Source of the DNA: Lasioglossum baleicum | Taxonomy: Eukaryota > Arthropoda > Insecta > Hymenoptera > Halictidae | Direction: 5' to 3' | Assembly (NCBI RefSeq): GCF_051020765.1 | Contig: NW_027469122.1 | Coordinates: 766,917-830,916 of the forward strand | DNA length: 64,000 nt | Position numbers and translations under genes: made by a program | The notes under the pieces: model-generated | Seen by the model: only the letters and a program-made list of their open reading frames with translations | The model's database searches: none | Told to the model about the DNA's origin: nothing | Part shown: one piece after another, positions 1 through 15,567 of the stretch | How the letters are laid out: every line of letters starts with the position of its first letter | Numbering within the stretch: the stretch's first letter is position 1

Positions 1-2715
1 ATAACGAATAACGCATAACGCATAACGCGTAACGCGTAACGCGTAACGCATAACGCGTAACGCATAACGCATAACGCATAACGCATAACGCTTAACGAAT
101 AACGCATAACGCATAACGCATAACGCATAACGCATAACGCATGACGCATGACGCATGACGCATGACGCATAACGCATAACGCATAACGCATAACGCATAA
201 CGCATAACGCATAACGCATAACGCATAACGCATAACGCATAACGCATAACGCATAACGCATAACGCATAACGCATAACGCATAACGCATAACGCATAACG
301 CATAACGCATAACGCATAACGCATAACGCATAACGCATAACGCATAACGCATAACGCATAACGCATAACGCATAACGCATAACGCATAACGCATAACGCA
401 TAACGCATAACGCATAACGCATAACGCATAACGCATAACGCATAACGCATAACGCATAACGCATAACGCATAACGCATAACGCATAACGCATAACGCATA
501 ACGCATAACGCATAACGCATAACGCATAACGCATAACGCATAACGCATAACGCATAACGCATAACGCATAACGCATAACGCATAACGCATAACGCATAAC
601 GCTTAACGAATAACGCATAACGCATAACGCATAACGCATAACGCTTAACGAATAACGCATAACGCATAACGCATAACGCATAACGCATAACGCATAACGC
701 ATAACGCATAACGCATAACGCATAACGCATAACGCATAACGCATAACGCATAACGCATAACGCATAACGCATAACGCATAACGCATAACGCATAACGCAT
801 AACGCATAACGCATAACGCATAACGCATAACGCATAACGCATAACGCATAACGCATAACGCATAACGCATAACGCATAACGCATAACGCATAACGCATAA
901 CGCATAACGCTTAACGAATAACGAATAACGCATAACGCATAACGCATAACGCGTAACGCGTAACGCGTAACGCATAACGCGTAACGCATAACGCATAACG
1001 CATAACGCATAACGCTTAACGAATAACGCATAACGCATAACGCATAACGCATAACGCATAACGCATGACGCATGACGCATGACGCATGACGCATAACGCA
1101 TAACGCATAACGCATAACGCATGACGCATGACGCATGACGCATGACGCATAACGCATAACGCATAACGCATAACGCATAACGCATAACGAATAACGCATA
1201 TCGCATAACGCATAACGCATAACGCATAACGCATAACGCATAACGCATAACGCATAACGCATAACGCATAACGCATAACGCTTAACGAATAACGCATAAC
1301 GCATAACGCATAACGCATAACGCTTAACGAATAACGCATAACGCATAACGCATAACGCATAACGCATAACGCATAACGCATAACGCATAACGCATAACGC
1401 ATAACGCATAACGCATAACGCATAACGCATAACGCATAACGCATAACGCATAACGCATAACGCATAACGCATAACGCATAACGCATAACGCTTAACGAAT
1501 AACGAATAACGCATAACGCATAACGCATAACGCGTAACGCGTAACGCGTAACGCATAACGCGTAACGCATAACGCATAACGCATAACGCATAACGCTTAA
1601 CGAATAACGCATAACGCATAACGCATAACGCATAACGCATAACGCATGACGCATGACGCATGACGCATGACGCATAACGCATAACGCATAACGCATAACG
1701 CATAACGCATAACGCATAACGCATAACGCATAACGCATAACGCATAACGCATAACGCATAACGCATAACGCATAACGCATAACGCATAACGCATAACGCA
1801 TAACGCATAACGCATAACGCATAACGCATAACGCATAACGCATAACGCATAACGCATAACGCATAACGCATAACGCATAACGCATAACGCATAACGCATA
1901 ACGCATAACGCATAACGCATAACGCATAACGCATAACGCATAACGCATAACGCATAACGCATAACGCATAACGCATAACGCATAACGCATAACGCATAAC
2001 GCATAACGCATAACGCATAACGCATAACGCATAACGCATAACGCATAACGCTTAACGAATAACGCATAACGCATAACGCATAACGCATAACGCTTAACGA
2101 ATAACGCATAACGCATAACGCATAACGCATAACGCATAACGCATAACGCATAACGCATAACGCATAACGCATAACGCATAACGCATAACGCATAACGCAT
2201 AACGCATAACGCATAACGCATAACGCATAACGCATAACGCATAACGCATAACGCATAACGCATAACGCATAACGCATAACGCATAACGCATATCGCATAA
2301 CGCATAACGCATAACGCATAACGCATAACGCATAACGCATAACGCATAACGCATAACGCATAACGCATAACGCATAACGCATAACGCTTAACGAATAACG
2401 AATAACGCATAACGCATAACGCATAACGCGTAACGCGTAACGCGTAACGCATAACGCGTAACGCATAACGCATAACGCATAACGCATAACGCTTAACGAA
2501 TAACGCATAACGCATAACGCATAACGCATAACGCATAACGCATGACGCATGACGCATGACGCATGACGCATAACGCATAACGCATGACGCATGACGCATG
2601 ACGCATGACGCATAACGCATAACGCATAACGCATAACGCATAACGCATAACGAATAACGCATATCGCATAACGCATAACGCATAACGCATAACGCATAAC
2701 GCATAACGCATAACG
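1..2715. repeat. Satellite domain L1: CTTAACG/AATAACG plus CGTAACG blocks
   Basis: The repeated order is CTTAACG, two AATAACG, canonical units, three CGTAACG, one canonical, one CGTAACG, four canonical, then CTTAACG and AATAACG. Copies of the double-AATAACG start lie at 910, 1491 and 2387, and the window opens inside another. Spacings are 581 and 896 bp, both multiples of 7. Short runs of four CATGACG and isolated CATATCG (around 1197 and 2289) also occur. Confidence 0.85.
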
Positions 2716-2939
2716 CATAACCCATAACGCATAACGCATAACGCATAACCCATAACGAATAACGCATAACGCATAACGCATAACACATAACGCATAACGC
2801 ATATCGCATAACGCATAACGCTCAATGAAAAAGTCATAACGCATAACGCATATCGCATAACCCGTAAAGCACAACGCATAACACATAACGCATAACGCAT
2901 AACACATAACGCATAACGCATAACGTATAACGCTTAACG
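2716..2939. repeat. Satellite domain L2: most degenerate segment, with a 14-bp cassette
   Basis: This 224-bp segment has the highest density of variant units I saw: CATAACC (2716, 2744, 2856), CATAACA (2779, 2877), CATATCG (2800, 2849), CGTAAAG (2863), CACAACG (2870), TATAACG (2926), and the 14-bp block CTCAATG then AAAAAGT at 2821-2834. The heptad register is still unbroken across it. Confidence 0.8.
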
Positions 2940-5900
2940 CATAACGCATAACGCATAACGCATAACGCATAACGCATAACGCATAACGCATAACGCGTAA
3001 CGCGTAACGCTTAACGCATAACGCATAACGCATAACGCATAACGCATAACGCATAACGCATAACGCATAACGCATAACGCATAACGCATAACGCATAACG
3101 CATAACGCATAACGCATAACGCATAACGCATAACGCATAACGCATAACGCATAACACATAACGCATAACGCATAACGCATAACGCATAACGCATAACGCA
3201 TAACGCATAACGCATAACGCATAACGCATAGCGCATAACGCATAACGCATAACGCATAACGCATAACCCATAACGCATAACGCATAACCCATAACGCATA
3301 ACGCATAACGCATAACGCATAACGCATAACGCATAACGCATAATCCATAACGCATAACACATAACGCATAACGCATAACGCATAACGCATAACGCATAAC
3401 GCATAACGCATAACGCATAACGCATAACGCATAACGCATAACGCATAACGCATAACGCATAACGCATAACGCATAACGCATAACGCATAACGCATAACGC
3501 ATAACGCATAACGCATAACGCATAACGCATAACGCATAACGCATAACGCATAACGCATAACGCATAACGCATAACGCATAACGCATAACGCATAACGCAT
3601 AACGCATAACGCATAACGCATAACGCATAACGCATAACGCATAACGCATAACGCATAACGCATAACGCATAACGCTTAACGAATAACGAATAACGCGTAA
3701 CGCGTAACGCATAACGCGTAACGCATAACGCATAACGCATAACGCATAACGCTTAACGAATAACGCATAACGCATAACGCATAACGCATAACGCATAACG
3801 CATGACGCATGACGCATGACGCATGACGCATAACGCATAACGCATGACGCATGACGCATGACGCATGACGCATAACGCATAACGCATAACGCATAACGCA
3901 TAACGCATAACGAATAACGCATATCGCATAACGCATAACGCATAACGCATAACGCATAACGCGTAACGCGTAACGCTTAACGCATAACGCATAACGCATA
4001 ACGCATAACGCATAACGCATAACGCATAACGCATAACGCATAACGCATAACGCATAACGCATAACGCATAACGCATAACGCATAACGCATAACGCATAAT
4101 ACATAACGCATAACGCATAACGCATAACGCATAACGCATATCGCATAACGCATAACGCATAACGCATAACGCATAACGCGTAACGCGTAACGCTTAACGC
4201 ATAACGCATAACGCATAACGCATAACGCATAACGCATAACGCATAACGCATAACGCATAACGCATAACGCATAACGCATAACGCATAACGCATAACGCAT
4301 AACGCATAATACATAACGCATAACGCATAACGCATAACGCATAACGCATAACGCATAACGCATAACGCATAACGCATAACGCATAACGCATAGCGCATAA
4401 CGCATAACGCATAACGCATAACGCATAACCCATAACGCATAACGCATAACCCATAACGCATAACGCATAACGCATAACGCATAACGCATAACGCATAACG
4501 CATAACGCATAACGCTTAACGAATAACGCATAACGCATAACGCATAACGCATAACGCATAACGCATAACGCATAACGCATAACGCATAACGCATAACGAA
4601 TGACGCATATCGCATAACGCATAACGCTTAACGAATAACGCATAACGCATAACGCATAACGCATAACGCATAACGCATAACGCATAACGGATAACGCATA
4701 ACGGATAACGCATGACGCATAACGCATAACGCATAACGCATAACGCATAACGCATAACGCATAACGCATAACGCATAACGCAGAACGCAGAACGCAGAAC
4801 GCAGAACGCATAACGCATAACGCATAACGCATAACGCATAACGCATAACGCATAACGCATAACGCATAACGCATAACGCATAACGCATAACGCATAACGC
4901 ATAACGCATAACGCATAACGCATAACGCATAACGCATAACGCATAACGCATAACGCATAACGCATAACGCATAACGCATAACGCATAACGCATAACGCAT
5001 AACGCATAACGCATAACGCATAACGCATAACGCATAACGCATAACGCATAACGCATAACGCATAACCCATAACGCATAACGCATAACCCATAACGCATAA
5101 CGCATAACGCATAACGCATAACGCATAACGCATAACGCATAATCCATAACGCATAACACATAACGCATAACGCATAACGCATAACGCATAACGCATAACG
5201 CATAACGCATAACGCATAACGCATAACGCATAACGCATAACGCATAACGCATAACGCATAACGCATAACGCATAACGCATAACGCATAACGCATAACGCA
5301 TAACGCATAACGCATAACGCATAACGCATAACGCATAACGCATAACGCATAACGCATAACGCATAACGCATAACGCATAACGCATAACGCATAACGCATA
5401 ACGCATAACGCATAACGCATAACGCATAACGCATAACGCATAACGCATAACGCATAACGCTTAACGAATAACGAATAACGCATAACGCATAACGCATAAC
5501 GCATAACGCATAACGCGTAACGCGTAACGCATAACGCATAACGCATAACGCTTAACGAATAACGCATAACGCATAACGCATAACGCATAACGCATAACGC
5601 ATGACGCATGACGCATGACGCATGACGCATAACGCATGACGCATGACGCATGACGCATGACGCATGACGCATAACGCATAACGCATAACGCATAACGCAT
5701 AACGAATAACGCATATCGCATAACGCATAACGCATAACGCATAACGCATAACGCGTAACGAATAACGCATAACGCATAACGCATAACGCTTAACGAATAA
5801 CGAATAACGCATAACGCATAACGCATAACGCATAACGCATAACGCATAACCCATAACGCATAACGCATAACCCATAACGCATAACGCATAACGCATAACG

Positions 5901-7601
5901 CATAACGCATAACGCTTAACGAATAACGCATAACGCATAACGCGTAACGCATAACGCATAACGCATAACGCATAACGCTTAACGAATAACGCATAACGCA
6001 TAACGCATAACGCATAACGCATAGCGCATAACGCATAACGCATAACGCATAACGCATAACCCATAACGCATAACGCATAACCCATAACGCATAACGCATA
6101 ACGCATAACGCATAACGCATAACGCTTAACGAATAACGCATAACGCATAACGCATAACGCATAACGCATAACGCATAACGCATAACGCATAACGAATGAC
6201 GCATATCGCATAACGCATAACGCTTAACGAATAACGCATAACGCATAACGCATAACGCATAACGCATAACGCATAACGGATAACGCATAACGCATAACGC
6301 ATAACGCATAACGCATAACGCATAATCCATAACGCATAACGCATAACGCATAACGCATAACGCATAACGCATAACGCATAACGCATAACGCATAACGCAT
6401 AACGCATAACGCATAACGCATAACGCATAACGCGTAACGCGTAACGCGTAACGCGTAACGCTTAACGCATAACGCATAACGCATAACGCATAACGCATAA
6501 CGCATAACGCATAACGCATAACGCATAACGCATAACGCATAACGCATAACGCATAACGCATAACGCATAACGCATAACGCATAACGCATAACGCATAATA
6601 CATAACGCATAACGCATAACGCATAACGCATAACGCATAACGCATAACGCATAACGCATAACGCATAACGCATAGCGCATAACGCATAACGCATAACGCA
6701 TAACGCATAACCCATAACGCATAACGCATAACCCATAACGCATAACGCATAACGCATAACGCATAACGCATAACGCATAACGCTTAACGAATAACGCATA
6801 ACGCATAACGCATAACGCATAACGCATAACGCATAACGCATAACGAATGACGCATATCGCATAACGCATAACGCTTAACGAATAACGCATAACGCATAAC
6901 GCATAACGCATAACGCATAACGCATAACGGATAACGCATAACGCATAACGCATAACGCATAACGCATAACGCATAACGCATAACGCATAACGCATAACGC
7001 ATAACGCATAACGCATAACGCTTAACGAATAACGCATAACGCATAACGCATAACGCATAACGCATAACGCATAACGCATAACGCATAACGAATGACGCAT
7101 ATCGCATAACGCATAACGCTTAACGAATAACGCATAACGCATAACGTATAACGCATAACGGATAACGCATAACGCATAACGCATAACGCATAACGCATAA
7201 TCCATAACGCATAACACATAACGCATAACGCATAACGCATAACGCATAACGCATAACGCATAACGCATAACGCATAATACATAACGCATAACGCATAACG
7301 CATAACGCATAACGCATAACGCATAACGCATAACGCATAACGCATAACGCATAACGCATAACGCATAACGCATAACGCATAACGCATAACGCATAACGCA
7401 TAACGCATAACGCATAACGCATAACGCATAACGCATAACGCATAACGCATAACGCATAACGCATAACGCATAACGCATAACGCATAACGCATAACGCATA
7501 ACGCATAACGCATAACGCATAACGCATAACGCATAACGCATAACGCATAACGCATAACGCATAACGCATAACGCATAACGCATAACGCATAACGCATAAC
7601 G
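2940..7601. repeat. Satellite domain L3: CATAACC-pair, CATAGCG and CATAATA mosaic
   Basis: Characteristic marks are two CATAACC units separated by two canonical units (for example near 3262, 4428, 5066, 5847, 6059 and 6710), single CATAGCG, CATAATA and CATAATC units, four CAGAACG in a row at 4781-4808, and AATGACG followed by CATATCG just before CTTAACG and AATAACG. The same set of marks reappears in the far-right domain at 57374-61916, so the two are related subfamilies. Confidence 0.8.
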
Positions 7602-10600
7602 CTTAACGAATAACGCATAACGCATAACGCATAACGCATAACGCATGACGCATGACGCATGACACATGACGCATGACGCATGACGCATGACGCATAACGC
7701 ATGACGCATGACGCATGACGCATAACGCATGACGCATAACGCATAACGCATAACGCATAACGCATAACGCATAACGCATAACGCATAACGCATAACGCAT
7801 AACGCTTAACGAATAACGAATAACGCATAACGCATAACGCATAACGCATAACGCATAACGCATAACGCATAACGCATAACGCATAACGCATAACGCATAA
7901 CGCATAACGCATAACGCATAACGCATAACGCATAACGCATAACGCATAACGCATAACGCATAATGCATAACGCATAACGCATAACGCATAACGCATAACG
8001 CATGACGCGTAACGCGTAACGCGTAACGCGTAACGCGTAACGCGTAACGCATAACGCGTAACGCGTAACGCATAACGCATAACGCATAACGCATAACGCA
8101 TAACGCATAACGCATAACGCATAACGCATAACGCATAACGCATAACGCTCAATGAAAAAGTCATAACGCATAACGCATATCGCATAACCCATAACGAATA
8201 ACGCATAACGCATAACGCATAACGCATAACGCATAACGCATAACGCATAACGCATAACGCATAACGCATAACGCATAACGCATAACGCATAACGCATAAC
8301 GCATAACGCATAACGCATAACGCATAACGCATAACGCATAACGCATAACGCATAACGCATAACGCATAACGCATAACGCATAACGCATAACGCATAACGC
8401 ATAACGCATAACGCATAACGCATAACGCATAACGCATAACGCATAACGCATAACGCATAACGCATAACGCATAACGCATAACGCATAACGCATAACGCAT
8501 AACGCATAACGCATAACGCATAACGCATAACGCATAACGCATAACGCATAACGCATAACGCATAACGCATAACGCATAACGCATAACGCATAACGCATAA
8601 CGCATAACGCATAACGCATAACGCATAACGCATAACGCATAACGCATAACGCATAACGCATAACGCATAACGCATAACGCTTAACGAATAACGAATAACG
8701 CATAACGCATAACGCATAACGCATAACGCTTAACGAATAACGAATAACGCATAACGCATAACGCGTAACGCGTAACGCGTAACGCCTAACGCGTAACGCA
8801 TAACGCATAACGCATAACGCATAACGCTTAACGAATAACGCATAACGCATAACGCATAACGCATGACGCATAACGCATAACGCATGACGCATGACGCATA
8901 ACGCATAACGCATAACGCATAACGCATAACGCATAACGCATAACGCATAACGCATAACGCATAACGCATAACGCATAACGCATAACGCATAACGCATAAC
9001 GCATAACGCATAACGCATAACGCATAACGCATAACGCATAACGCATAACGCATAACGCATAACGCATAACGCATAACGCATAACGCATAACGCTCAATGA
9101 AAAAGTCATAACGCATAACGCATATCGCATAACCCACAACGAATAACGCATAACGCATAACGCATAACGCATAACGCATAACGCATAACGCATAACGCAT
9201 AACGCATAACGCATAACGCATAACGCATAACTTATAACGCATAACGCATAACGCATAACGCATAACGCATAACGCATAACGCATAACGCATAACGCATAA
9301 CGCATAACGCATAACGCATAACGCATAACGCATAACGCATAACGCATAACGCATAACGCATAACGCATAACGCATAACGCATAACGCATAACGCATAACG
9401 CATAACGCATAACGCATAACGCATAACGCTTAACGAATAACGCATAACGCATAACGCATAACGCATAACGCATGACGCATGACGCATGACGCATGACGCA
9501 TGACGCATGACGCATAACGCATAACGCATAACGCATAACGCATAACGCATAACGCATAACGCATAACGCATAACGCATAACGCATAACGCATAACGCATA
9601 ACGCATAACGCATAACGCATAACGCATAACGCATAACGCATAACGCATAACGCATAACGCATAACGCATATCGCATAACGCATAACGCATAACGCATAAC
9701 GCATAACGCATAACGCATAACGCATAACGCATAACGCATAACGCATAACGCATAACGCATAACGCATAACGCATAACGCATAACGCATAACGCATAACGC
9801 ATAACGCATAACGCATAACGCATAACGCATAACGCATAACGCATAACGCATAACGCATAACGCATAACGCATAACGCATGACGCATGACGCATGACGCAT
9901 GACGCATGACGCATGACGCATGACGCATGACGCATGACGCATGACGCATGACGCATGACGCATAACGCATGACGCATAACGCATAACGCATAACGCATAA
10001 CGCATAACGCATAACGCATAACGCATAACGCATAACGCATAACGCTTAACGAATAACGAATAACGCATAACGCATAACGCATAACGCATAACGCATAACG
10101 CTTAACGAATAACGAATAACGCATAACGCATAACGCGTAACGCGTAACGCGAAACGCCTAACGCGTAACGCATAACGCATAACGCATAACGCATAACGCT
10201 TAACGAATAACGCATAACGCATAACGCATGACGCATGACGCATGACGCATAACGCATAACGCATGACGCATGACGCATAACGCATAACGCATAACGCATA
10301 ACGCATAACGCATAACGCATAACGCATAACGCATAACGCATAACGCATAACGCATAACGCATAACGCATAACGCATAACGCATAACGCATAACGCATAAC
10401 GCATAACGCATAACGCATAACGCATAACGCATAACGCATAACGCATAACGCATAACGCATAACGCTTAACGAATAACGCATAACGCATAACGCATAACGC
10501 ATAACGCATGACGCATGACGCATGACGCATGACGCATGACGCATGACGCATAACGCATAACGCATAACGCATAACGCATAACGCATAACGCATAACGCAT

Positions 10601-13600
10601 AACGCATAACGCATAACGCATAACGCATAACGCATAACGCATAACGCATAACGCATAACGCATAACGCATAACGCATAACGCATAACGCATATCGCATAA
10701 CGCATAACGCATAACGCATAACGCATAACGCATAACGCATAACGCATAACGCATAACGCATAACGCATAACGCATAACGCATAACGCATAACGCATAACG
10801 CATAACGCATAACGCATAACGCATAACGCATAACGCATAACGCATAACGCATAACGCATAACGCATAACGCATAACGCATAACGCATAACGCATGACGCA
10901 TGACGCATGACGCATGACGCATGACGCATGACGCATGACGCATAACGCATAACGCATGACGCATGACGCATAACGCATAACGCATAACGCATAACGCATA
11001 ACGCATAACGCATAACGCATAACGCATAACGCATAACGCATAACGCATAACGCATAACGCATAACGCATAACGCATAACGCATAACGAATAACGCTTAAC
11101 GAATAACGCATACCGCATAACGCATAACGCATAACGCATAACGCATGACGCATGACGCATGACGCATGACGCATGACGCATAACGCATGACGCATGACGC
11201 ATAACGCATAACGCATAACGCATAACGCATAACGCATAACGCATAACGCATAACGCATAACGCATAACGCATAACGCATAACGCATAACGCATAACGCAT
11301 AACGCATAACGCATAACGCATAACGCATAACGCATAACGCATAACGCATAACGCATAACGCATAACGCATAACGCATAACGCATAACGCATAACCCATAA
11401 CGCATAACGCATAACGCATAACGCATAACCCATAACGAATAACGCATAACGCATAACGCATAACGCATAACGCATAACGCATAACGCATAACGCATAACG
11501 CATAACGCATAACGCATAACGCATAACGCATAACGCATAACGCATAACGCATAACGCATAACGCATAACGCATAACGCATAACGCATAACGCATAACGCA
11601 TAACGCATAACGCATAACGCATAACGCATAACGCATAACGCATAACGCATAACGCATAACGCATAACGCATAACGCATAACGCATAACGCATAACGCATA
11701 ACGCATAACGCATAACGCATAACGCATAACGCATAACGCATAACGCATAACGCATAACGCATAACGCATAACGCATAACGCATAACGCATAACGCATAAC
11801 GCATAACGCATAACGCATAACGCTTAACGAATAACGCATAACGCATAACGCATAACGCATAACGCATGACGAATGACGCATGACGCATGACGCATGACGC
11901 ATGACGCATGACGCATGACGCATGACGCATGACGCATGACGCATGACGCATGACGCATAACGCATAACGCATAACGCATAACGCATAACGCATAACGCAT
12001 AACGCATAACGCATAGCGCATAACGCATAACGCATAACGCATAACGAATAACGCATATCGCATAACGCATAACGCATAACGCATAACGCATAACGCATAA
12101 CGCATAACGCATAACGCATAACGCATAACGCATAACGCATAACGCATGACGCATGACGCATGACGCATGACGCATGACGCATGACGCATGACGCATAACG
12201 CATGACGCATAACGCATAACGCATAACGCATAACGCATAACGCATAACGCATAACGCATAACGCATAACGCATAACGCATAACGCATGACGCATGACGCA
12301 TGACGCATGACGCATGACGCATGACGCATAACGCATGACGCATGACGCATGACGCATAACGCATGACGCATAACGCATAACGCATAACGCATAACGCATA
12401 ACGCATAACGCATAACGCATAACGCATAACGCATAACGCATGACGCATGACGCATGACGCATGACGCATGACGCATGACGCATGACGCATAACGCATGAC
12501 GCATGACGCATGACGCATAACGCATGACGCATAACGCATAACGCATAACGCATAACGCATAACGCATAACGCATAACGCATAACGCATAACGCATAACGC
12601 TTAACGAATAACGAATAACGCATAACGCATAACGCATAACGCATAACGCATAACGCTTAACGAATAACGAATAACGCGTAACGCGTAACGCGTAACGCGT
12701 AACGCGTAACGCCTAACGCGTAACGCATAACGCATAACGCATAACGCATAACGCTTAACGAATAACGCATAACGCATAACGCATAACGCATGACGCATGA
12801 CGCATGACGCATAACGCATAACGCATGACGCATGACGCATGACGCATAACGCATAACGCATAACGCATAACGCATAACGCATAACGCATAACGCATAACG
12901 CATAACGCATAACGCATAACGCATAACGCATAACGCATAACGCATAACGCATAACGCATAACGCATAACGCATAACGCATAACGCATAACGCATAACGCA
13001 TAACGCATAACGCATAACGCATAACGCATAACGCATAACGCATAACGCATAACGCATAACGCATAACGCATAACGCTTAACGAATAACGCATACCGCATA
13101 ACGCATAACGCATAACGCATAACGCATGACGCATGACGCATGACGCATAACGCATAACGCATAACGCATAACGCATAACGCATAACGCATAACGCATATC
13201 GCATATCGCATAACGCATAACGCATAACGCATAACGCATATCGCATAACGCATAACGCATAACGCATAACGCATAACGCATAACGCATAACGCATAACGC
13301 ATAACGCATAACGCATAACGCATAACGCATAACGCATAACGCATAACGCATAACGCATAACGCATAACGCATAACGCATAACGCATAACGCATAACGCAT
13401 AACGCATAACGCATAACGCATAACGCATAACGCATAACGCATAACGCATAACGCATAACGCATAACGCATAACGCATGACGCATGACGCATGACGCATGA
13501 CGCATGACGCATGACGCATGACGCATGACGCATAACGCATGACGCATGACGCATAACGCATAACGCATAACGCATAACGCATAACGCATAACGCATAACG

Positions 13601-14812
13601 CATAACGCATAACGCATAACGCATAACGCATGACGCATGACGCATGACGCATGACGCATGACGCATGACGCATAACGCATGACGCATGACGCATGACGCA
13701 TAACGCATGACGCATAACGCATAACGCATAACGCATAACGCATAACGCATAACGCATAACGCATAACGCATAACGCATAACGCATGACGCATGACGCATG
13801 ACGCATGACGCATGACGCATGACGCATGACGCATAACGCATGACGCATGACGCATGACGCATAACGCATGACGCATAACGCATAACGCATAACGCATAAC
13901 GCATAACGCATAACGCATAACGCATAACGCATAACGCATAACGCATAACGCTTAACGAATAACGAATAACGCATAACGCATAACGCATAACGCATAACGC
14001 ATAACGCTTAACGAATAACGAATAACGCGTAACGCGTAACGCGTAACGCGTAACGCGTAACGCCTAACGCGTAACGCATAACGCATAACGCATAACGCAT
14101 AACGCTTAACGAATAACGCATAACGCATAACGCATAACGCATGACGCATGACGCATGACGCATAACGCATAACGCATGACGCATGACGCATGACGCATAA
14201 CGCATAACGCATAACGCATAACGCATAACGCATAACGCATAACGCATAACGCATAACGCATAACGCATAACGCATAACGCATAACGCATAACGCATAACG
14301 CATAACGCATAACGCATAACGCATAACGCATAACGCATAACGCATAACGCATAACGCATAACGCATAACGCATAACGCATAACGCATAACGCATAACGCA
14401 TAACGCATAACGCATAACGCATAACGCATAACGCATAACGCATAACGCTTAACGAATAACGCATACCGCATAACGCATAACGCATAACGCATAACGCATG
14501 ACGCATGACGCATGACGCATAACGCATAACGCATAACGCATAACGCATAACGCATAACGCATAACGCATAACGCATAACGCATAACGCATAACGCATAAC
14601 GCATAACGCATAACGCATAACGCATAACGCATAACGCATAACGCATAACGCATAACGCATAACCCATAACGCATAACGCATAACGCATAACCCATAACGA
14701 ATAACGCATAACGCATAACGCATAACGCATAACACATAACGCGTAACGCGTAACGCGTAACGCGTAACGCATAACGCATAACGCATAACGCATAACGCAT
14801 AACGCATAACGC
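7602..14812. repeat. Satellite domain L4: CATGACG-cluster domain
   Basis: Long runs of CATGACG (up to about a dozen with few interruptions, for example 9888-9975, 11867-11953 and 12148-12190) alternate with long canonical runs. Two 14-bp cassettes (CTCAATG then AAAAAGT) start at 8148 and 9093. The right end holds a near-duplicate of about 1,372 bp: CATACCG at 13090 and again at 14462, each after CTTAACG and AATAACG. Four CGTAACG at 14742-14769 and six canonical units precede the retrotransposon. Confidence 0.8.
14808..14812. repeat. Target site duplication (ACGC, 14809-14812), element left side
   Basis: The four bases before the LTR terminus TG at 14813 are ACGC, and the same four follow the other LTR at 24485-24488. 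A 4-bp duplication is normal for Ty3/Gypsy integrases. The site is the last four bases of a heptamer, so a chance match is easier than in unique DNA, but extending to five bases breaks the match (AACGC against ACGCA). Confidence 0.75.
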
Positions 14813-15427
14813 TGCGACGTTGTCCCTTTTTCGAACGGTTTTATGGCCGACGAAAAACGGTCAACCCCGAGATTTTATAGGCTCTGAGACCGGGCCGTGC
14901 GCGGCCGTGCGGACACGGTCCTCTCGGTGCAAAGGCGGAACTCGGTGGAGGCTTGAACGAACAACGCGACGATAGTTCGGGCGCCAGGTATTGAGAAAAT
15001 ACCACGCGAAACACGATGGTGACCTCGAACTCGGGGAAGCCGAGTCCGAGAGTCAAGCCTCCACGAAACGCGGTCTGAAACAATGACGCGAACGGCCAGA
15101 TGATTCGAGCGCAGGAGATAACGGGGACAGCCCTCACGGCAGGACGGATCTCGCAGGTGAAGAATCAACAAACGGAATTGGCTCTTAATCTTTAATGGTC
15201 ACGAAAGTAAAAGATACAGGCGAGCGGCCACGAGGCCGCGAACCGGGAGCCCGCGCTCCTTGTACACTTTAGCGGAAGATGTTCGTTCGCTGAGCGCGTT
15301 AGTCTATCGTGATTCTATCGCGGACGTACGATGCTACGGTACAATATTCGATTTGTTCGTCGATACAAGATTCCGCGAGGCGCGGATGAACGGCGCGATT
15401 CCTACGACTGTCGCGAGAGTCCGAGAC

Positions 15428-15436
15428 AGCATTTTC
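15428..15436. other. Deletion junction in the 3' LTR (634 bp shorter than the 5' LTR)
   Basis: The 5' LTR has 634 extra bases here. The junction bases are not a clean join of the two sides: AGC and ATTTTC are present, one C is missing against the 5' LTR, and the bases resemble parts of both flanks. This fits a deletion with small filler or repeat-mediated repair. A precise insertion in the other LTR is less likely because no duplication flanks the extra segment. Confidence 0.7.
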
Positions 15437-15546
15437 GATAGGTGCCGTACGCAACGTAACTAGGTTGTCGCAGGATCGCAACTACGAAAAAGTCCTAGGG
15501 CCCCAGACTTTACGCGACCACTTAATTTACCGCGACCTTTGAATTC

Positions 15547-15567
15547 CCGCTCGCCCTCGGCGAGCGG
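15547..15567. other. LTR stem-loop, 9-bp perfect stem (3' LTR copy)
   Basis: CCGCTCGCC, a three-base loop CTC, and GGCGAGCGG form a perfect GC-rich hairpin. The same hairpin is at 23999-24019 in the 5' LTR. Whether it matters as RNA or DNA is unknown. Confidence 0.6.

Larger units (their letters stand above)
1..14812. repeat. Heptamer satellite array, left arm (CATAACG unit)
   Basis: Tandem array of the 7-bp unit CATAACG (CGTTATG on the minus strand). The length is exactly 2,116 unit lengths. Canonical units start in the same phase at all points checked (for example 182, 2835, 14770), so any net insertion or deletion is a multiple of 7. Variants are mostly single-base: CATGACG, CGTAACG, CTTAACG, AATAACG, CATATCG, CATACCG, CATAACC, CAGAACG. 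The unit has 3 of 7 GC bases and one CpG, with more A than T and more C than G on the + strand. It runs off the left edge of the window. No gene is visible; the long minus-strand open frames are a property of the repeat. Confidence 0.99.

Noticed and set aside
1..14812. Telomeric repeat
   Set aside because: The unit TTATGCG on the G-richer strand has no G run and does not match TTAGG or other insect telomere motifs I know; the array is organised in higher-order modules and has a Gypsy-type, not telomere-specific non-LTR, insertion.
14841..15137. 98-codon frame repeated in both LTRs (also 22659-22955)
   Set aside because: Duplicated only because the LTRs are duplicated; no motif, and it lies across the expected promoter and R region.
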